64,000 bases of DNA, from the NCBI GenBank assembly GCA_910584995.1, contig CAJUDW010000006.1:17220-81219 (forward strand), written 5' to 3'. Every line of letters starts with the position of its first letter. The stretch's first letter is position 1. Under the pieces are notes generated by a model, which ran no database searches, was not told the DNA's origin, and saw only the letters and a program-made list of their open reading frames with translations. Made by a program: the position numbers and the translations under genes. This stretch comes from an uncultured Oscillibacter sp. (GTDB lineage: Bacteria; Bacillota; Clostridia; Oscillospirales; Oscillospiraceae). This document shows, piece after piece, positions 36,421 to 44,939 of this stretch.

Positions 36421-37479
36421 TCAGCCCTCCAGCCTTGTCACCGCCAGCGTCCCCAGCACGGGGAGGACGGTGCCGCTGGCCGCCAAATCCGCCTGCGGCT
36501 CGGAAAAGCGGTAATTCTCCACACCCTCCAGATCGTAGAGCCGGTTTCCCAATTCTGCCAGCAAAACGGGTTTTCCCAGAAGCCGCCCCGTAAAAAGGCT
36601 GGAGATCGCCAGTTCTGCCCGGGCCTTCACCTCGTTGAAATCCGCCCCCTCCTTCACGGCCAGGGCCACCGCCACATTGACAGCCGCAGCATCAGGTGCC
36701 TTCGCCTGCACGCTTACGGCGATCTCCCGTTTTTCCTGGAGATCCGCCTCCACCTCCGCCAGCAAAGCCGCGTCCGGCAGGCCGTTTTCCCCGGCGATGT
36801 ACACATCCACAGTCCCGGTCCCTCGGCTCCGTCCCACAGCCTTGGCGGCAGTGACGCCTGCGTGGCCCATGGCGGTCTGCTCGTACCAGGCGGCGTTGGC
36901 CCCGTTGGGAAGGCGGCGGTAACTCTCCAAAATTCTGGCCCGCAGGGCCCCATCTTCCTCCGCGTCCGCGCCGCCGGAGAAGGCGGCGGGGTTGACGCAG
37001 GCCGTCACCGCCACCGGGCACGCGGTCAGGATATGTACCGCCCCCGCCACGGCGTTTCCGCCGCTCCCGGCCTCCAGGGCCTCCGCCGGAGCGTCTGCGG
37101 AAAGCGCGCCCGCCGCCAGAACCACCGCTTCCGTTGTCCGGAACCGCACCTCCTCCGCCGTCATGCACACGGTTCCGGCAGGAATCGTAACTGCCATGGC
37201 AGGCGCGGTTTCCACGGAGAAACGGAGGGTTCCCACTGCCCTGGAAGCAGGCATCCGGCCCAATCCCCGCATGGCGGCGTGATAATCCAGATATTCCCCC
37301 TGGGCTGTCTGGGGAAAACTCTGGTCCAACACCCATTCCCCCTGCATCTCCAACGCCTGGATCTGCGCGGCGGCGGCATACAGCCGGACGGCCAGATCGC
37401 ACCCGTCCGCAGGGGTAAAGCCCGCCCGTTCCCTAAAAGCGGACAGCAGATCCTGATAGATTGTCTCAATATCCTTCAC
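36421..37479 (-). CDS. Baseplate J-like protein, XkdT (module 1)
   Basis: 352 residues, the wedge protein of contractile baseplates. It begins with the usual YQDLLSAFRERAGFTPADGC and includes TVTIPAGTVCMTAEEVRFRT-type beta segments (AVTIPAGTVCMTAEEVRF) and EQTAMGHAGVTAAKAVGRSR, equivalent to the WAlevpGV region of gpJ. It lies between the DUF2634 and DUF2313 genes, the normal order. Confidence 0.88.
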   Translation of the reverse strand: MKDIETIYQDLLSAFRERAGFTPADGCDLAVRLYAAAAQIQALEMQGEWVLDQSFPQTAQGEYLDYHAAMRGLGRMPASRAVGTLRFSVETAPAMAVTIPAGTVCMTAEEVRFRTTEAVVLAAGALSADAPAEALEAGSGGNAVAGAVHILTACPVAVTACVNPAAFSGGADAEEDGALRARILESYRRLPNGANAAWYEQTAMGHAGVTAAKAVGRSRGTGTVDVYIAGENGLPDAALLAEVEADLQEKREIAVSVQAKAPDAAAVNVAVALAVKEGADFNEVKARAELAISSLFTGRLLGKPVLLAELGNRLYDLEGVENYRFSEPQADLAASGTVLPVLGTLAVTRLEG

Positions 37480-37492
37480 AAATTCTCTCCTC

Positions 37493-37840
37493 TCACCGGA
37501 TGTCCAGGGACACGGACAACGGTTCCCCCTGCCAGAGGAGTTCCGCCGTCAAAACAGCGGATCCCTCCTCCAATGGCGACAGCGCCACAGACTCCACAGA
37601 GAGTTCCTCCCCCTCCAGTGCCTCCGCCACAAACTGGGCTGCCGCCCCCTGCCTCTGGGCCGCCGGCAGCTTGGGCAACTGCCACAGGCGGCTGCCCAGA
37701 TCCTCCCGGAAGGGAAACGCCCCCCTCCGGGCCGCCAGCTTGAAGAGGACCCTCTGCAAAAGGGCCTCCCTGCCGGACACCCGCCGCAGCCCGCCTACGC
37801 CGTCTGGCACATAGTCGCCGTTCTGCATTGCTAATTCCAT
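37493..37840 (-). CDS. Baseplate protein, DUF2634/XkdS-like (module 1)
   Basis: 115 residues, gp25-like position. It contains VLFKLAARRGAFPFREDLGS and a C-terminal beta-rich half. Proteins of this family form the inner baseplate ring with the gpJ-like wedge. Similarity is weak and the call depends on gene order. Confidence 0.65.
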   Translation of the reverse strand: MELAMQNGDYVPDGVGGLRRVSGREALLQRVLFKLAARRGAFPFREDLGSRLWQLPKLPAAQRQGAAAQFVAEALEGEELSVESVALSPLEEGSAVLTAELLWQGEPLSVSLDIR

Positions 37841-37841
37841 C

Positions 37842-38249
37842 TCAGCCGTCCTCCTTCCCCTCAGAAGGCGCGTAGGGTTTCCCGTTGATGAAAAGGCTCC
37901 CCGTCAGGGAGAGTTTCTTTCCCTTGAGTTCCACGCTGCCGTCCTTTTTCAGGTAGACAGCGCTGCCTCCGGGCCCCTGAATGCATACCTCGCCAGGCTG
38001 CATCCCGGCGGGGGGCTCCGCCTGCTTCATCCCGGCCACGCATTGCTCCTGTCCGCCGGGGCCGCCCTTGACCACCAGCACGCCGGCCCCGCTCTCCGGC
38101 AGCCACACGTAGCCGCCGGGGCCGTAGATCGGCAGCGCCCGTATCTCGCCCCGGGTGACGGCCCCCACACTGCCGCCGGCAATGGTGGTCACGCCAAGTT
38201 CCGCTTCCACGGAAGGCGGAGCCAGCTTCATTTGTCTGGAAAGCCACAT
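37842..38249 (-). CDS. Baseplate spike/assembly protein, gpV-like (module 1)
   Basis: 135 residues. An OB-fold-like first half (GSVGAVTRGEIRALPIYGPG, VWLPESGAGVLVVKGG) leads into a short repetitive beta tail (VYLKKDGSVELKGKKLSLTG) typical of a membrane-piercing spike. Module 2 has a different, DUF2577-type protein at this position, so the two tails do not come from a simple duplication. Confidence 0.75.
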   Translation of the reverse strand: MWLSRQMKLAPPSVEAELGVTTIAGGSVGAVTRGEIRALPIYGPGGYVWLPESGAGVLVVKGGPGGQEQCVAGMKQAEPPAGMQPGEVCIQGPGGSAVYLKKDGSVELKGKKLSLTGSLFINGKPYAPSEGKEDG

Positions 38250-38253
38250 TTCC

Positions 38254-39201
38254 CTATCCCCTCTCTTTCAGCGTCAGGGTAACGGCGGCCCCCTTCTCCG
38301 GGGAAAAGTCGTTTTCTGCCTCCGCCACCCGCAGATCTTTCCGCAGGCCCATTTTAGGCAGATCCACCGACACAATATCCCCCGGGAATGCCAGGAAACT
38401 CCCCGGCAGGCGCACTGTCACCGTTGTCTGATCCTCTTTTGACCGCTTGATCTGATATTCCCCCGTATAGCGCATGGCATCCCAGGTGCTCTGTCCAGGG
38501 GTGTAGATCACCCGGCGGCACTGTCCGCCCAGGGCGATCATTTCCTCGTTCCGCACACTGTAGGAGGTCTGGCGGGTCTTGTCGATAACCAGTGCCTCCG
38601 TCACCACGCCGTAGCGATCCTCCCGCAGGGAGCAGGAAAGCATCAAATCCCCCTCCCCCAGCAAAAGCCGCCCGCCGCTGTCCTGCTCCGGCGCGGCCAG
38701 CAGATCCCCTTCCGGCGTAAACCGGGGCAAAAACGCTCCATAGGTCCGGCAGAAGCCTTCCAGGGCCCGCCATTGGCTGGCCCCGGCGGGGACGGTGTAC
38801 ACGGAACCGGCCCGCAGATCCGCTGTCTCCCGGACGGTGATGCCGTAAGGAGACACATGCTTGCGGATCAGTTCCGCCAGCGTCACATCCTGATAGGTCA
38901 CAGACTGGGACTCGTTGTCCAGCAGGCGGGCGGCCATACCCCGCCCGGACAGGCTGGCAGTCACTCCCCCAGGCCCCAGATCGATGCTGTACTCATCCAC
39001 AATGGCCCGCAGCACAATCTTTCCCTGGTGGACGGCCTCAAACCCCGTCGCCTGCCGCAGCGTCTCCGCCATGCCGTTCTCATAGGGAAAGGTCACAGAA
39101 AAGCTGTCGCAGGGCACGCCGCCGGTGTAGTCCAGATTCCAGGAGAGGAGCGGCGGCAGATCGAAAACGCTGCCGCCGCAGCCGGTAATCCGTCCCGTCA
39201 T
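38254..39201 (-). CDS. Phage tail protein, XkdQ/gpD-like (module 1)
   Basis: 315 residues with the hub features of XkdQ/late-control D proteins: LDYTGGVPCDSFSVTFPY near the start, MAARLLDNESQSVTYQDVTL, and VYTVPAGASQWRALEGFCRT. In contractile tails this forms the hub around the spike. It overlaps the LysM gene by 4 bases. Confidence 0.82.
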   Translation of the reverse strand: MTGRITGCGGSVFDLPPLLSWNLDYTGGVPCDSFSVTFPYENGMAETLRQATGFEAVHQGKIVLRAIVDEYSIDLGPGGVTASLSGRGMAARLLDNESQSVTYQDVTLAELIRKHVSPYGITVRETADLRAGSVYTVPAGASQWRALEGFCRTYGAFLPRFTPEGDLLAAPEQDSGGRLLLGEGDLMLSCSLREDRYGVVTEALVIDKTRQTSYSVRNEEMIALGGQCRRVIYTPGQSTWDAMRYTGEYQIKRSKEDQTTVTVRLPGSFLAFPGDIVSVDLPKMGLRKDLRVAEAENDFSPEKGAAVTLTLKERG

Positions 39202-39776
39202 GGCATCCTCACCTCGTCTCCCGGATAGATGAGGTTCGGGTTTTTAATCTGCGGGTTGGCCGCAATCACCGCCGAAAGTTCCTTCCCGTACCTTTTGGAG
39301 ATCCCCCAAAGGGTATCCCCCTTCTTAACGGTGTAAACGCCCGTTCCAGCGGCCTCCGCCGTCTGGGGGAGGATACCGGGCACATCCTCCTCCCGTTTCC
39401 GCAGGCCGCCGGTTCCGCCGCCGCAGTCCTCCCAGAACTCAAAGCTGTACCGGACATACTCCGGCACCGGCTCCTCTGTCAGCCTCAGGGATACGAAATA
39501 CGCCGGCCTCGCCTGCCAGACAGGATGGATCAGCTGGCCCGGCCCCTCGGACTGGAACACCGTCTCCAGTTCCTTGAACTGCTCGTAGGCATCCCGTCCC
39601 ACAAAAGCGCCCTCGCCCCGGAACACCCGGTAAGAGCCGCCCAGTTCCTGGAGCACGCATCGCCCGAAGGGAACCTGATGAACCGCCACCCGGCGGCGGT
39701 TTTCCACAGTGTAAACCTCCGGATTGTGCGGCCAGGTATAGTCTTTAAACCGCATTGCGGTGAGCCGCATGGCCAC
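39198..39776 (-). CDS. LysM-domain tail protein, XkdP-like (module 1)
   Basis: 192 residues. The N-terminal 120 residues (MRFKDYTWPHNPEVYTVENR) are of the tail-hub connector type, and the C terminus is a LysM repeat (YTVKKGDTLWGISKRYGKEL to NLIYPGDEVRMP). LysM in this position helps assembly at the tube-baseplate junction or binds peptidoglycan. It directly follows the 247-residue protein that occupies the tape-measure slot. Confidence 0.82.
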   Translation of the reverse strand: MAMRLTAMRFKDYTWPHNPEVYTVENRRRVAVHQVPFGRCVLQELGGSYRVFRGEGAFVGRDAYEQFKELETVFQSEGPGQLIHPVWQARPAYFVSLRLTEEPVPEYVRYSFEFWEDCGGGTGGLRKREEDVPGILPQTAEAAGTGVYTVKKGDTLWGISKRYGKELSAVIAANPQIKNPNLIYPGDEVRMP

Positions 39777-39800
39777 TCCTCCTTCTCAAGAAAATCAGCG

Positions 39801-40544
39801 TCAAAACAGGGAAAATCCCCCGTCGTACCGCCTGGCGTCCCGCTGGAAAATCCGGGACAGTTCTTTCGGATCGCCCGCCGCCCCGCCGGCAGGCGGAAAG
39901 ACCATCTCCGTCACCGTCCGCTCCGGGCCTCCCTCGTCTCCGGCGCCGGAAATCACAGCCTGGCTGCGGGAAGCTGTCTCCCCGCCGGATCCCCAGGGAG
40001 ATCCCCCATCTGCCGCACCAAGGGCAGGGCCGCTTTGCCGGACGCCCCGGAGAACCGGGAGCTCCCCGTCCCGTGCCGGGGCAGCCGTCCCCACCCCGGG
40101 AAGGGCGGCGGCCGCCCCTCCGAGAACCCCGGACGGCCGCCATTCCAGGCCTCCCCGCAAATCCGGGCCAGGGAACCCCCCATCCGCCGCATCTACCCGG
40201 GGCGAACCCCCGGCTTCCGGCAAGGCCCCCGCCAGCCCATAAACCGCCGCCTCCGGCCATCGGGCAGCCATTGGGAGGGAATCCGCCTCCGGCAGAAGGC
40301 CCGGGAAGATGCCCGCGTCCCGGAACTCCCGGGACAGGCCCCCCGTCTCCGGAGCAGCGCCGGCCGCCCCCTCCTTCTTCCCCCATAAAGGAAATCCCCT
40401 TCCCAGGTCTTGCCCTGCAGCCTCTGCAATCCCTTCTGCCGTCTCCGGAGCGGCCTCCGCATCCTCCTGCGGAACGATTCCGCCCAGCAGCAGCCGGGCC
40501 AGGGCCTCCCGCTGCCGCCGCAGTTCCTCCTGGACATAATCCAC
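39801..40544 (-). CDS. Unknown Gly/Ala/Pro-rich protein in the tape-measure slot (module 1)
   Basis: 247 residues between the chaperone-like gene and the LysM gene, exactly where a tape measure is expected. It starts DYVQEELRRQREALARLLLG (one short helix), continues with a long low-complexity Gly/Ala/Pro-rich stretch, and ends DPKELSRIFQRDARRYDGG. It has no coiled coil, no hydrophobic glycine zone and no RVLTA-type C terminus. It could be a very short tape measure, a scaffolding-like protein or a substitute; I cannot tell which. Confidence 0.6.
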   Translation of the reverse strand: MDYVQEELRRQREALARLLLGGIVPQEDAEAAPETAEGIAEAAGQDLGRGFPLWGKKEGAAGAAPETGGLSREFRDAGIFPGLLPEADSLPMAARWPEAAVYGLAGALPEAGGSPRVDAADGGFPGPDLRGGLEWRPSGVLGGAAAALPGVGTAAPARDGELPVLRGVRQSGPALGAADGGSPWGSGGETASRSQAVISGAGDEGGPERTVTEMVFPPAGGAAGDPKELSRIFQRDARRYDGGFSLF

Positions 40545-40548
40545 CGGA

Positions 40549-40857
40549 TCACCCCTTCTTCAAAGCGTCAAACCGCCCCTGGTCAAAAGCCGGGTTCACC
40601 TCCCCCGGGGCGGCGGGCCCGTCCTCTCCGGAAAGCCGCCGCAGCAGCGTTTCCATCTGCCTCCCGGTAAGGCCTTCCAGCACCGCCTGCCTGTCCCGGA
40701 AAACCGGTTCCCCCCGGAAGAAGCAGCACGCCGCCAGAATCCCGGCGTTGCAGAGGAGTGCCCGCTCCAACGGATCCTCTGTCTCCTCCCGGCAGGCCTG
40801 CCAGAGGGACAGCAGCCGTCCGGCGGTCAGGGGCCGCAGCTGGTCAATCTCCCTCAT
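40549..40857 (-). CDS. Small tail protein in the assembly-chaperone position (module 1)
   Basis: 102 residues, mostly helical (RLLSLWQACREETEDPLERA, AVLEGLTGRQMETLLRRLSG). It lies between the tube gene and the tape-measure slot, the place of XkdN-type chaperones, but sequence similarity to module 2 XkdN is not visible. The next gene starts 4 bases after its stop behind GAAGGGG. No canonical -1 slippery heptamer is seen near its end. Confidence 0.6.
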   Translation of the reverse strand: MREIDQLRPLTAGRLLSLWQACREETEDPLERALLCNAGILAACCFFRGEPVFRDRQAVLEGLTGRQMETLLRRLSGEDGPAAPGEVNPAFDQGRFDALKKG

Positions 40858-41249
40858 GCGGAGATCTCAATCCGTCTGGAGGCCACCACGGTGATCTTCT
40901 CCGCCACCATGGCGTTCAGCTGGCCCTCCTCGTGGATATTGCTCCACTCACAGCCGCTGTAAATAATCTTCCGATCCGGCTTGCAGATCACCAGGGAGAA
41001 ATCCTGGAGATCGTAGAAGTTGATGCCGTCGGAAACCGCATCGTCTGTTGCGTAAAGCCGGGTCAGTTCCAGGGTGTATTTCCGCTGCCCCTCGATAGCC
41101 GCCACCGGCTCGCTCTCGCCAAAGGCCTCTACAAATTGGGAGGACTTGGACGCCTTGGCGGTGTAACTCTGCACCACCGCCACCTTTCTGCCCTCCAGTT
41201 CCAGATAGATATCGGAACTGGTAGGAAATCCCTTCACCTGCATACGCAC
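40854..41249 (-). CDS. Tail tube protein, XkdM-like (module 1)
   Basis: 131 residues. MQVKGFPTSSDIYLELEGRK begins the inner tube fold, and EPVAAIEGQRKYTLELTRLY is a typical strand pair of XkdM (DUF2001). It forms the hexameric inner tube through which DNA passes. It lies directly downstream of the sheath gene, which fixes the identity. Confidence 0.82.
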   Translation of the reverse strand: MRMQVKGFPTSSDIYLELEGRKVAVVQSYTAKASKSSQFVEAFGESEPVAAIEGQRKYTLELTRLYATDDAVSDGINFYDLQDFSLVICKPDRKIIYSGCEWSNIHEEGQLNAMVAEKITVVASRRIEISA

Positions 41250-41258
41250 CCTCCTTTA

Positions 41259-42341
41259 TTAAATGGTGATGTGGACGGTAAGATAAATCTGATTGAGCCC
41301 GTGGGCCACGGCAAAGCCGAACTCCACTAGGCAGACAGTGGGATCGTCGGCGGAGGCGGTCACAGAAACCTCCCCGTAGCCGTCGATGATCTCCGCCGCC
41401 GTCTTTTTCTCCAGTTCCACAATCACCTGGGAACGGATAGCGCCCCGGCTGCGGACGGTATTTTTTGTCCTTTTGAACTTACTATGGAGAGCGTCCCGGA
41501 TAGAGGGAATCACGTCGTCCACAATCAAAATGGTGGTCAGTTCCCGCCAGGTAGCGTCGGCGGCCTCGCCGGTTTTTGTTCTGGTGGTAATCCCCCGGAC
41601 TGGGGAGATAATGCCCGCCGCGGTCTCCAGCGGCGTCACGCCGCCCCGGACCAGGAGATCGATATCGTTGTCGCCGTACTCCTGGGAGAGTCCCCCCAGC
41701 CCCTTCAGTTCCGTGCCGTTCAGCGGCACAGCCGGATCCCGTCCGGCAGCCACGGCTCCGGCCACAGCGGCGGCGGCGAACACGCCAGGCAGCGTTTTTC
41801 CGGAGGCGTCCAGGGGATCGGGCCCCACCAGCACCATCCGCTCGCTGTTAAGGGCCTTGGCCCGTTCCACCAGGGCCGCCGCGTCCTCGCCGCTGCCGCC
41901 CACCAGGGCAATCCGCTCCCGGCGGCTGGCGGAGGCCTCTGTCACGGCGTTCCGCAGGGCCTGCTGCACCGCAAGATCCCCGCTGTCGCAGACCACAATC
42001 TGCACGTTCTCCTTTCCCAGCGCCGCGAAGGCCGATTGATAGTCCGCCAGGACCTGGGCCTCGTCCCCGTCCTCCGCCGCGTCCGCCACCCGGACAGCCG
42101 TCACAGCAGAGGCCCCGTTGGCAAACAGCAGCCGCAAAACCGTGCTCATTCCCGGTACGGCATCTTCGCCAAAAGCCTCCACACCGGCGGCATAGCCGGT
42201 AACGGTGACGGCCTTTCCCACGTCGCCCCGAACGGCCCGGGCAGCAACGCCCACAATCTTGGAAGCCCGTCCGGCAAAGACCGCCGAAGAAGCGTCGTAG
42301 ACCGAGTAAACACCGGGCCTCTCATGCATGATCATACTCAA
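41259..42341 (-). CDS. Contractile tail sheath protein, XkdK-like (module 1)
   Basis: 360 residues of the phage sheath family. The N terminus HERPGVYSVYDASSAVFAGR carries the linker arm, and the middle has LDASGKTLPGVFAAAAVAGA and NGTELKGLGGLSQEYGDNDI. The C-terminal arm ends TVCLVEFGFAVAHGLNQIYL. It makes the module a myophage-type contractile tail. Slightly shorter than B. subtilis XkdK. Confidence 0.88.
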   Translation of the reverse strand: MSMIMHERPGVYSVYDASSAVFAGRASKIVGVAARAVRGDVGKAVTVTGYAAGVEAFGEDAVPGMSTVLRLLFANGASAVTAVRVADAAEDGDEAQVLADYQSAFAALGKENVQIVVCDSGDLAVQQALRNAVTEASASRRERIALVGGSGEDAAALVERAKALNSERMVLVGPDPLDASGKTLPGVFAAAAVAGAVAAGRDPAVPLNGTELKGLGGLSQEYGDNDIDLLVRGGVTPLETAAGIISPVRGITTRTKTGEAADATWRELTTILIVDDVIPSIRDALHSKFKRTKNTVRSRGAIRSQVIVELEKKTAAEIIDGYGEVSVTASADDPTVCLVEFGFAVAHGLNQIYLTVHITI

Positions 42342-42832
42342 TTTTTCATGACCCCTTTCAAAACAAAGTCCAAAAACACATCCTCCTCACCGGAGGACTC
42401 CGCCGCGAAAACCGCCCTGCATTGCAGCCGCCCCCGCCGGAGGAACATCCCGGTCTCCCGCTCCCATTGGAGGGCCTCCCAGGAAAGTTCCCCTGGCCGG
42501 ATGCCGGAGGGCAGATCCCCCAGAAGGATTTCCGCCGCCGTACCGCATCCGGCCTCGCAGTCCGCCGCCCGGTTCCCCCGCACGTCCACGACGATCACGC
42601 CCTCCAGCATCTTTCCGTAAAGTTCCCTGGAGACCCCGGATTCCGGATCATACCGCTCGCCCAGGTATCCGCAGAAGCCCATGGCCTTCCCCTGGGCGGT
42701 CTCCACGGCCACCGCCGCCGCGGGGCCGGCGTAGGCCTTGGCCCGTCCGGGAGGGAAGGCGGCCATCGCCGCCAGCCCTCCGGCGTTCAGCGCATCAACC
42801 ACCGCGTCCCGCATCTGCGTCAGTTCCTTCAT
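42338..42832 (-). CDS. Tail terminator/neck-type protein (module 1)
   Basis: 164 residues. I do not recognise the family by sequence; LEGVIVVDVRGNRAADCEAG and SWEALQWERETGMFLRRGRL are its clearest segments. Position between the head-closure gene and the sheath gene is that of the tail terminator. The ATG at 42832 overlaps the upstream stop, and GGAGGC precedes it. Confidence 0.55.
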   Translation of the reverse strand: MKELTQMRDAVVDALNAGGLAAMAAFPPGRAKAYAGPAAAVAVETAQGKAMGFCGYLGERYDPESGVSRELYGKMLEGVIVVDVRGNRAADCEAGCGTAAEILLGDLPSGIRPGELSWEALQWERETGMFLRRGRLQCRAVFAAESSGEEDVFLDFVLKGVMKN

Positions 42833-43143
42833 GATGCCTCCTTTGCCGCCTCCAGGGACGCCCACCAGTGGCAGAGCGTCCCCCCGATGTAGTAGGGCCT
42901 GCTGCTGCGGACATAGAAGGAGAGCCCGTTCCAAAGGACGGTGTCCCCAGGATCCACCCGTTCCCGGCCCAAGTACAGCCAGAGTCGCTGATCCACCCAG
43001 CCGATACTGGTGACCGCGCCGGGTAAGCCCTCCTTCCGTTCCGCCAGGGGCTGCAGGAAAACGAGGGCCTCCGCCTCCCCCGCCGCGGTGCGAAGGATCG
43101 CCTGCTGGCCGCAGCATTTCAGAACCTCCCGCATCCAGTCCAT
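42829..43143 (-). CDS. Head-closure/minor structural protein (module 1)
   Basis: 104 residues. GAVTSIGWVDQRLWLYLGRE and GDTVLWNGLSFYVRSSRPYY suggest a small beta-barrel like head-tail stopper proteins (XkdH/YqbH position). It overlaps both neighbours by 1-4 bases. Identity mainly from order. Confidence 0.6.
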   Translation of the reverse strand: MDWMREVLKCCGQQAILRTAAGEAEALVFLQPLAERKEGLPGAVTSIGWVDQRLWLYLGRERVDPGDTVLWNGLSFYVRSSRPYYIGGTLCHWWASLEAAKEAS

Positions 43144-43514
43144 CAGCCTCTCACCCCTTGAAAGGAAAAATCCTCCGGCACGGCAAAGGGGGCCATAAGC
43201 CGTTCCGCAGTCTGGCGGAGGTTCCGGGCCTGGGCGGCGGTTTCCGCCGCCCCCCTGCCCTTCATGGAGATCTCCCCGGCCCGGAAGGACTCCACAAAGC
43301 CCCCGTTTCCACCTGTCAAGAGATCCGCCGCCGCAGTAAAGGCCGCCGCGCAGGGAAAGGCCTCGCCACAGTCCTCCGCCGCCAACCCCTCCCGCAGCCG
43401 GCCCTCCCAGTACCGCCCTGCGGCGGCGCAGAGGGGAGCCAGCAGGGCCTCCGCCGCCGCGCCCCCGGCGGCAGCCCGGGCCATGTCCAGGATCCTGTCC
43501 TCCATGGCCGTCAC
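43143..43514 (-). CDS. Head-tail connector/adaptor protein (module 1)
   Basis: 123 mostly helical residues (MEDRILDMARAAAGGAAAEA; TAAQARNLRQTAERLMAPFA), the size and position of the YqbG/gp6-type adaptor that binds the portal. No sequence motif confirms it. Confidence 0.6.
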   Translation of the reverse strand: MTAMEDRILDMARAAAGGAAAEALLAPLCAAAGRYWEGRLREGLAAEDCGEAFPCAAAFTAAADLLTGGNGGFVESFRAGEISMKGRGAAETAAQARNLRQTAERLMAPFAVPEDFSFQGVRG

Positions 43515-44545
43515 CCCGCGTTCAAAACCTTGGACGCCTCGGGGAACAGCTTGGCGAAGCCGGAGATAGAGGTAATGGCGGCCCGTTCCAGCTGCCGGTC
43601 AATGAGTTTGTCGTACTCCACCGTCACCTGGCTGCCGCAGATCTGCTCCAGGGCGTAGTTCTTGTCCAGGCCGATGATGGTCCCGGCAGGCATGGCGGAA
43701 GTCCGCAGCAGCTTGGCTCCCAGGGGATTGGTCAGGGTGCCGGTGCCCTGGAAATTCAGCCCCGTCAGAGGATTCTGGAACTCCGGCAGCTTCAGCATAG
43801 CCAGCATCATATCGCCGCTGACCAGCATAGTGTTCATGGTGTAGGGGTCGAACTGGCTCCAGAAGTCCACCAACGCCTCATAGCTTAGGGCGGTATTGCC
43901 CTTGGTGATCGGAGCGGTGCCCACAGTAAAGGCCTGGGCGGCATTGTTGTTGCCGTCGCCGTCTTTCAGCACGCTGATGGCGTCTTCCAGATGCATCCTG
44001 CCGATGTAGGCGCCAATCTGCCGCAGGGTCACGGAGAAGAGGTCCAGCCGCTGGAAGCGGATCGCCTCATAGGAGGCCACCAGCATCCTGCCCCGCTTGT
44101 GGAGGCGCACCAGATTTTCCTGGGTGCGGATGACGGTCTGGGGGATCTGAGCCCCCTCTTCCACCCGCCGGAGGCTTTTCTCCTCCTTGGTGGGGGTAGA
44201 GGAGATGGAGCGGTAATCCATCCCGTCAAAATTGGTGACAGCGGCGGTAATGGCAGGCAGAACGCTCTCCTCCTCCAGCCCCTGGCGCACCACCCGGGAG
44301 ACAAACTCCGGAAAGAGGACGGCAGAATCGGTGGTGTGGAAAAATTTCTCCACCATATCGCTGCCTGCGCCCTTGACCTTGATGTCAAAGCGTTTCAGCT
44401 GCCGCTGGAAAGCGTCCATCCCCTCCAACGGCGTGCCCCGGTAGTGCTCGCTGGGATCCAGTTCCTCCAGGGTCTGGGAAAAAGTGCGGCCGCTGCGGCC
44501 GTACATGCCCTTTTCCAGCCTGACGTTTTCGTAATGATAACTCAT
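43511..44545 (-). CDS. Major capsid protein (module 1)
   Basis: 344 residues. An N-terminal arm of about 45 residues with GKGMYGRSGRTFSQTLEE-like sequence (LEKGMYGRSGRTFSQTLEEL) precedes an HK97-type body with YRSISSTPTKEEKSLRRVEE, an E-loop-like region and LTGLNFQGTGTLTNPLGAKL. The protein has no protease-type delta domain. It lies between the decoration-like gene and the adaptor. I chose the ATG at 44545 for its AGGGAGGG site. Confidence 0.75.
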   Translation of the reverse strand: MSYHYENVRLEKGMYGRSGRTFSQTLEELDPSEHYRGTPLEGMDAFQRQLKRFDIKVKGAGSDMVEKFFHTTDSAVLFPEFVSRVVRQGLEEESVLPAITAAVTNFDGMDYRSISSTPTKEEKSLRRVEEGAQIPQTVIRTQENLVRLHKRGRMLVASYEAIRFQRLDLFSVTLRQIGAYIGRMHLEDAISVLKDGDGNNNAAQAFTVGTAPITKGNTALSYEALVDFWSQFDPYTMNTMLVSGDMMLAMLKLPEFQNPLTGLNFQGTGTLTNPLGAKLLRTSAMPAGTIIGLDKNYALEQICGSQVTVEYDKLIDRQLERAAITSISGFAKLFPEASKVLNAG

Positions 44546-44561
44546 ATAGCCCTCCCTCTCT

Positions 44562-44906
44562 TTACAGCGCAAATGTTACGGTGCCGGACACGCTGTCCAC
44601 ATCCACCACCAGATAGTTCCGTCCGCCCTCCCCGGCGGCCACGCCGCCGCTGCCGTCGGCGGCCAAGGCGCACCAGCCCAGGGAAGGCGCGGCCTCGCCG
44701 GAGTACCCGGCGGTGATCATGCCCCCCAGGGCCACCGCGCAGGCCCCGTCCCGGCCTGCGGACAGCACCATGCCGCAGAAGCTGTCCCCTGCGGCGCAGG
44801 GCCCCACGGTCCCGCTGCCGGTAATTTTGACCACCTCGCCCTCATGGGCCTGATCGCAGGCGAAGGTAGCGGCCCACTGGCCGATTCCCTCATAAGAAAC
44901 CTTCAT
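44562..44906 (-). CDS. Capsid decoration/DUF2190-like protein (module 1)
   Basis: 114 residues, beta-rich, Gly- and Ala-rich: GEVVKITGSGTVGPCAAGDS and ACAVALGGMITAGYSG. It matches the pattern of small head-decoration proteins encoded next to the capsid gene (gpD/DUF2190 position). GGAGG precedes the ATG. Confidence 0.65.
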   Translation of the reverse strand: MKVSYEGIGQWAATFACDQAHEGEVVKITGSGTVGPCAAGDSFCGMVLSAGRDGACAVALGGMITAGYSGEAAPSLGWCALAADGSGGVAAGEGGRNYLVVDVDSVSGTVTFAL

Positions 44907-44939
44907 GTATATCCTCCTCTATATGTAAAAGTCTGTCCC

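Noticed and set aside
40544..40860. Programmed frameshift joining the small chaperone-like gene to the 247-residue gene in module 1
   Set aside because: No X XXY YYZ heptamer is present. Reaching the second gene would need a +1 shift at the stop, and the second gene has its own ATG and ribosome site.
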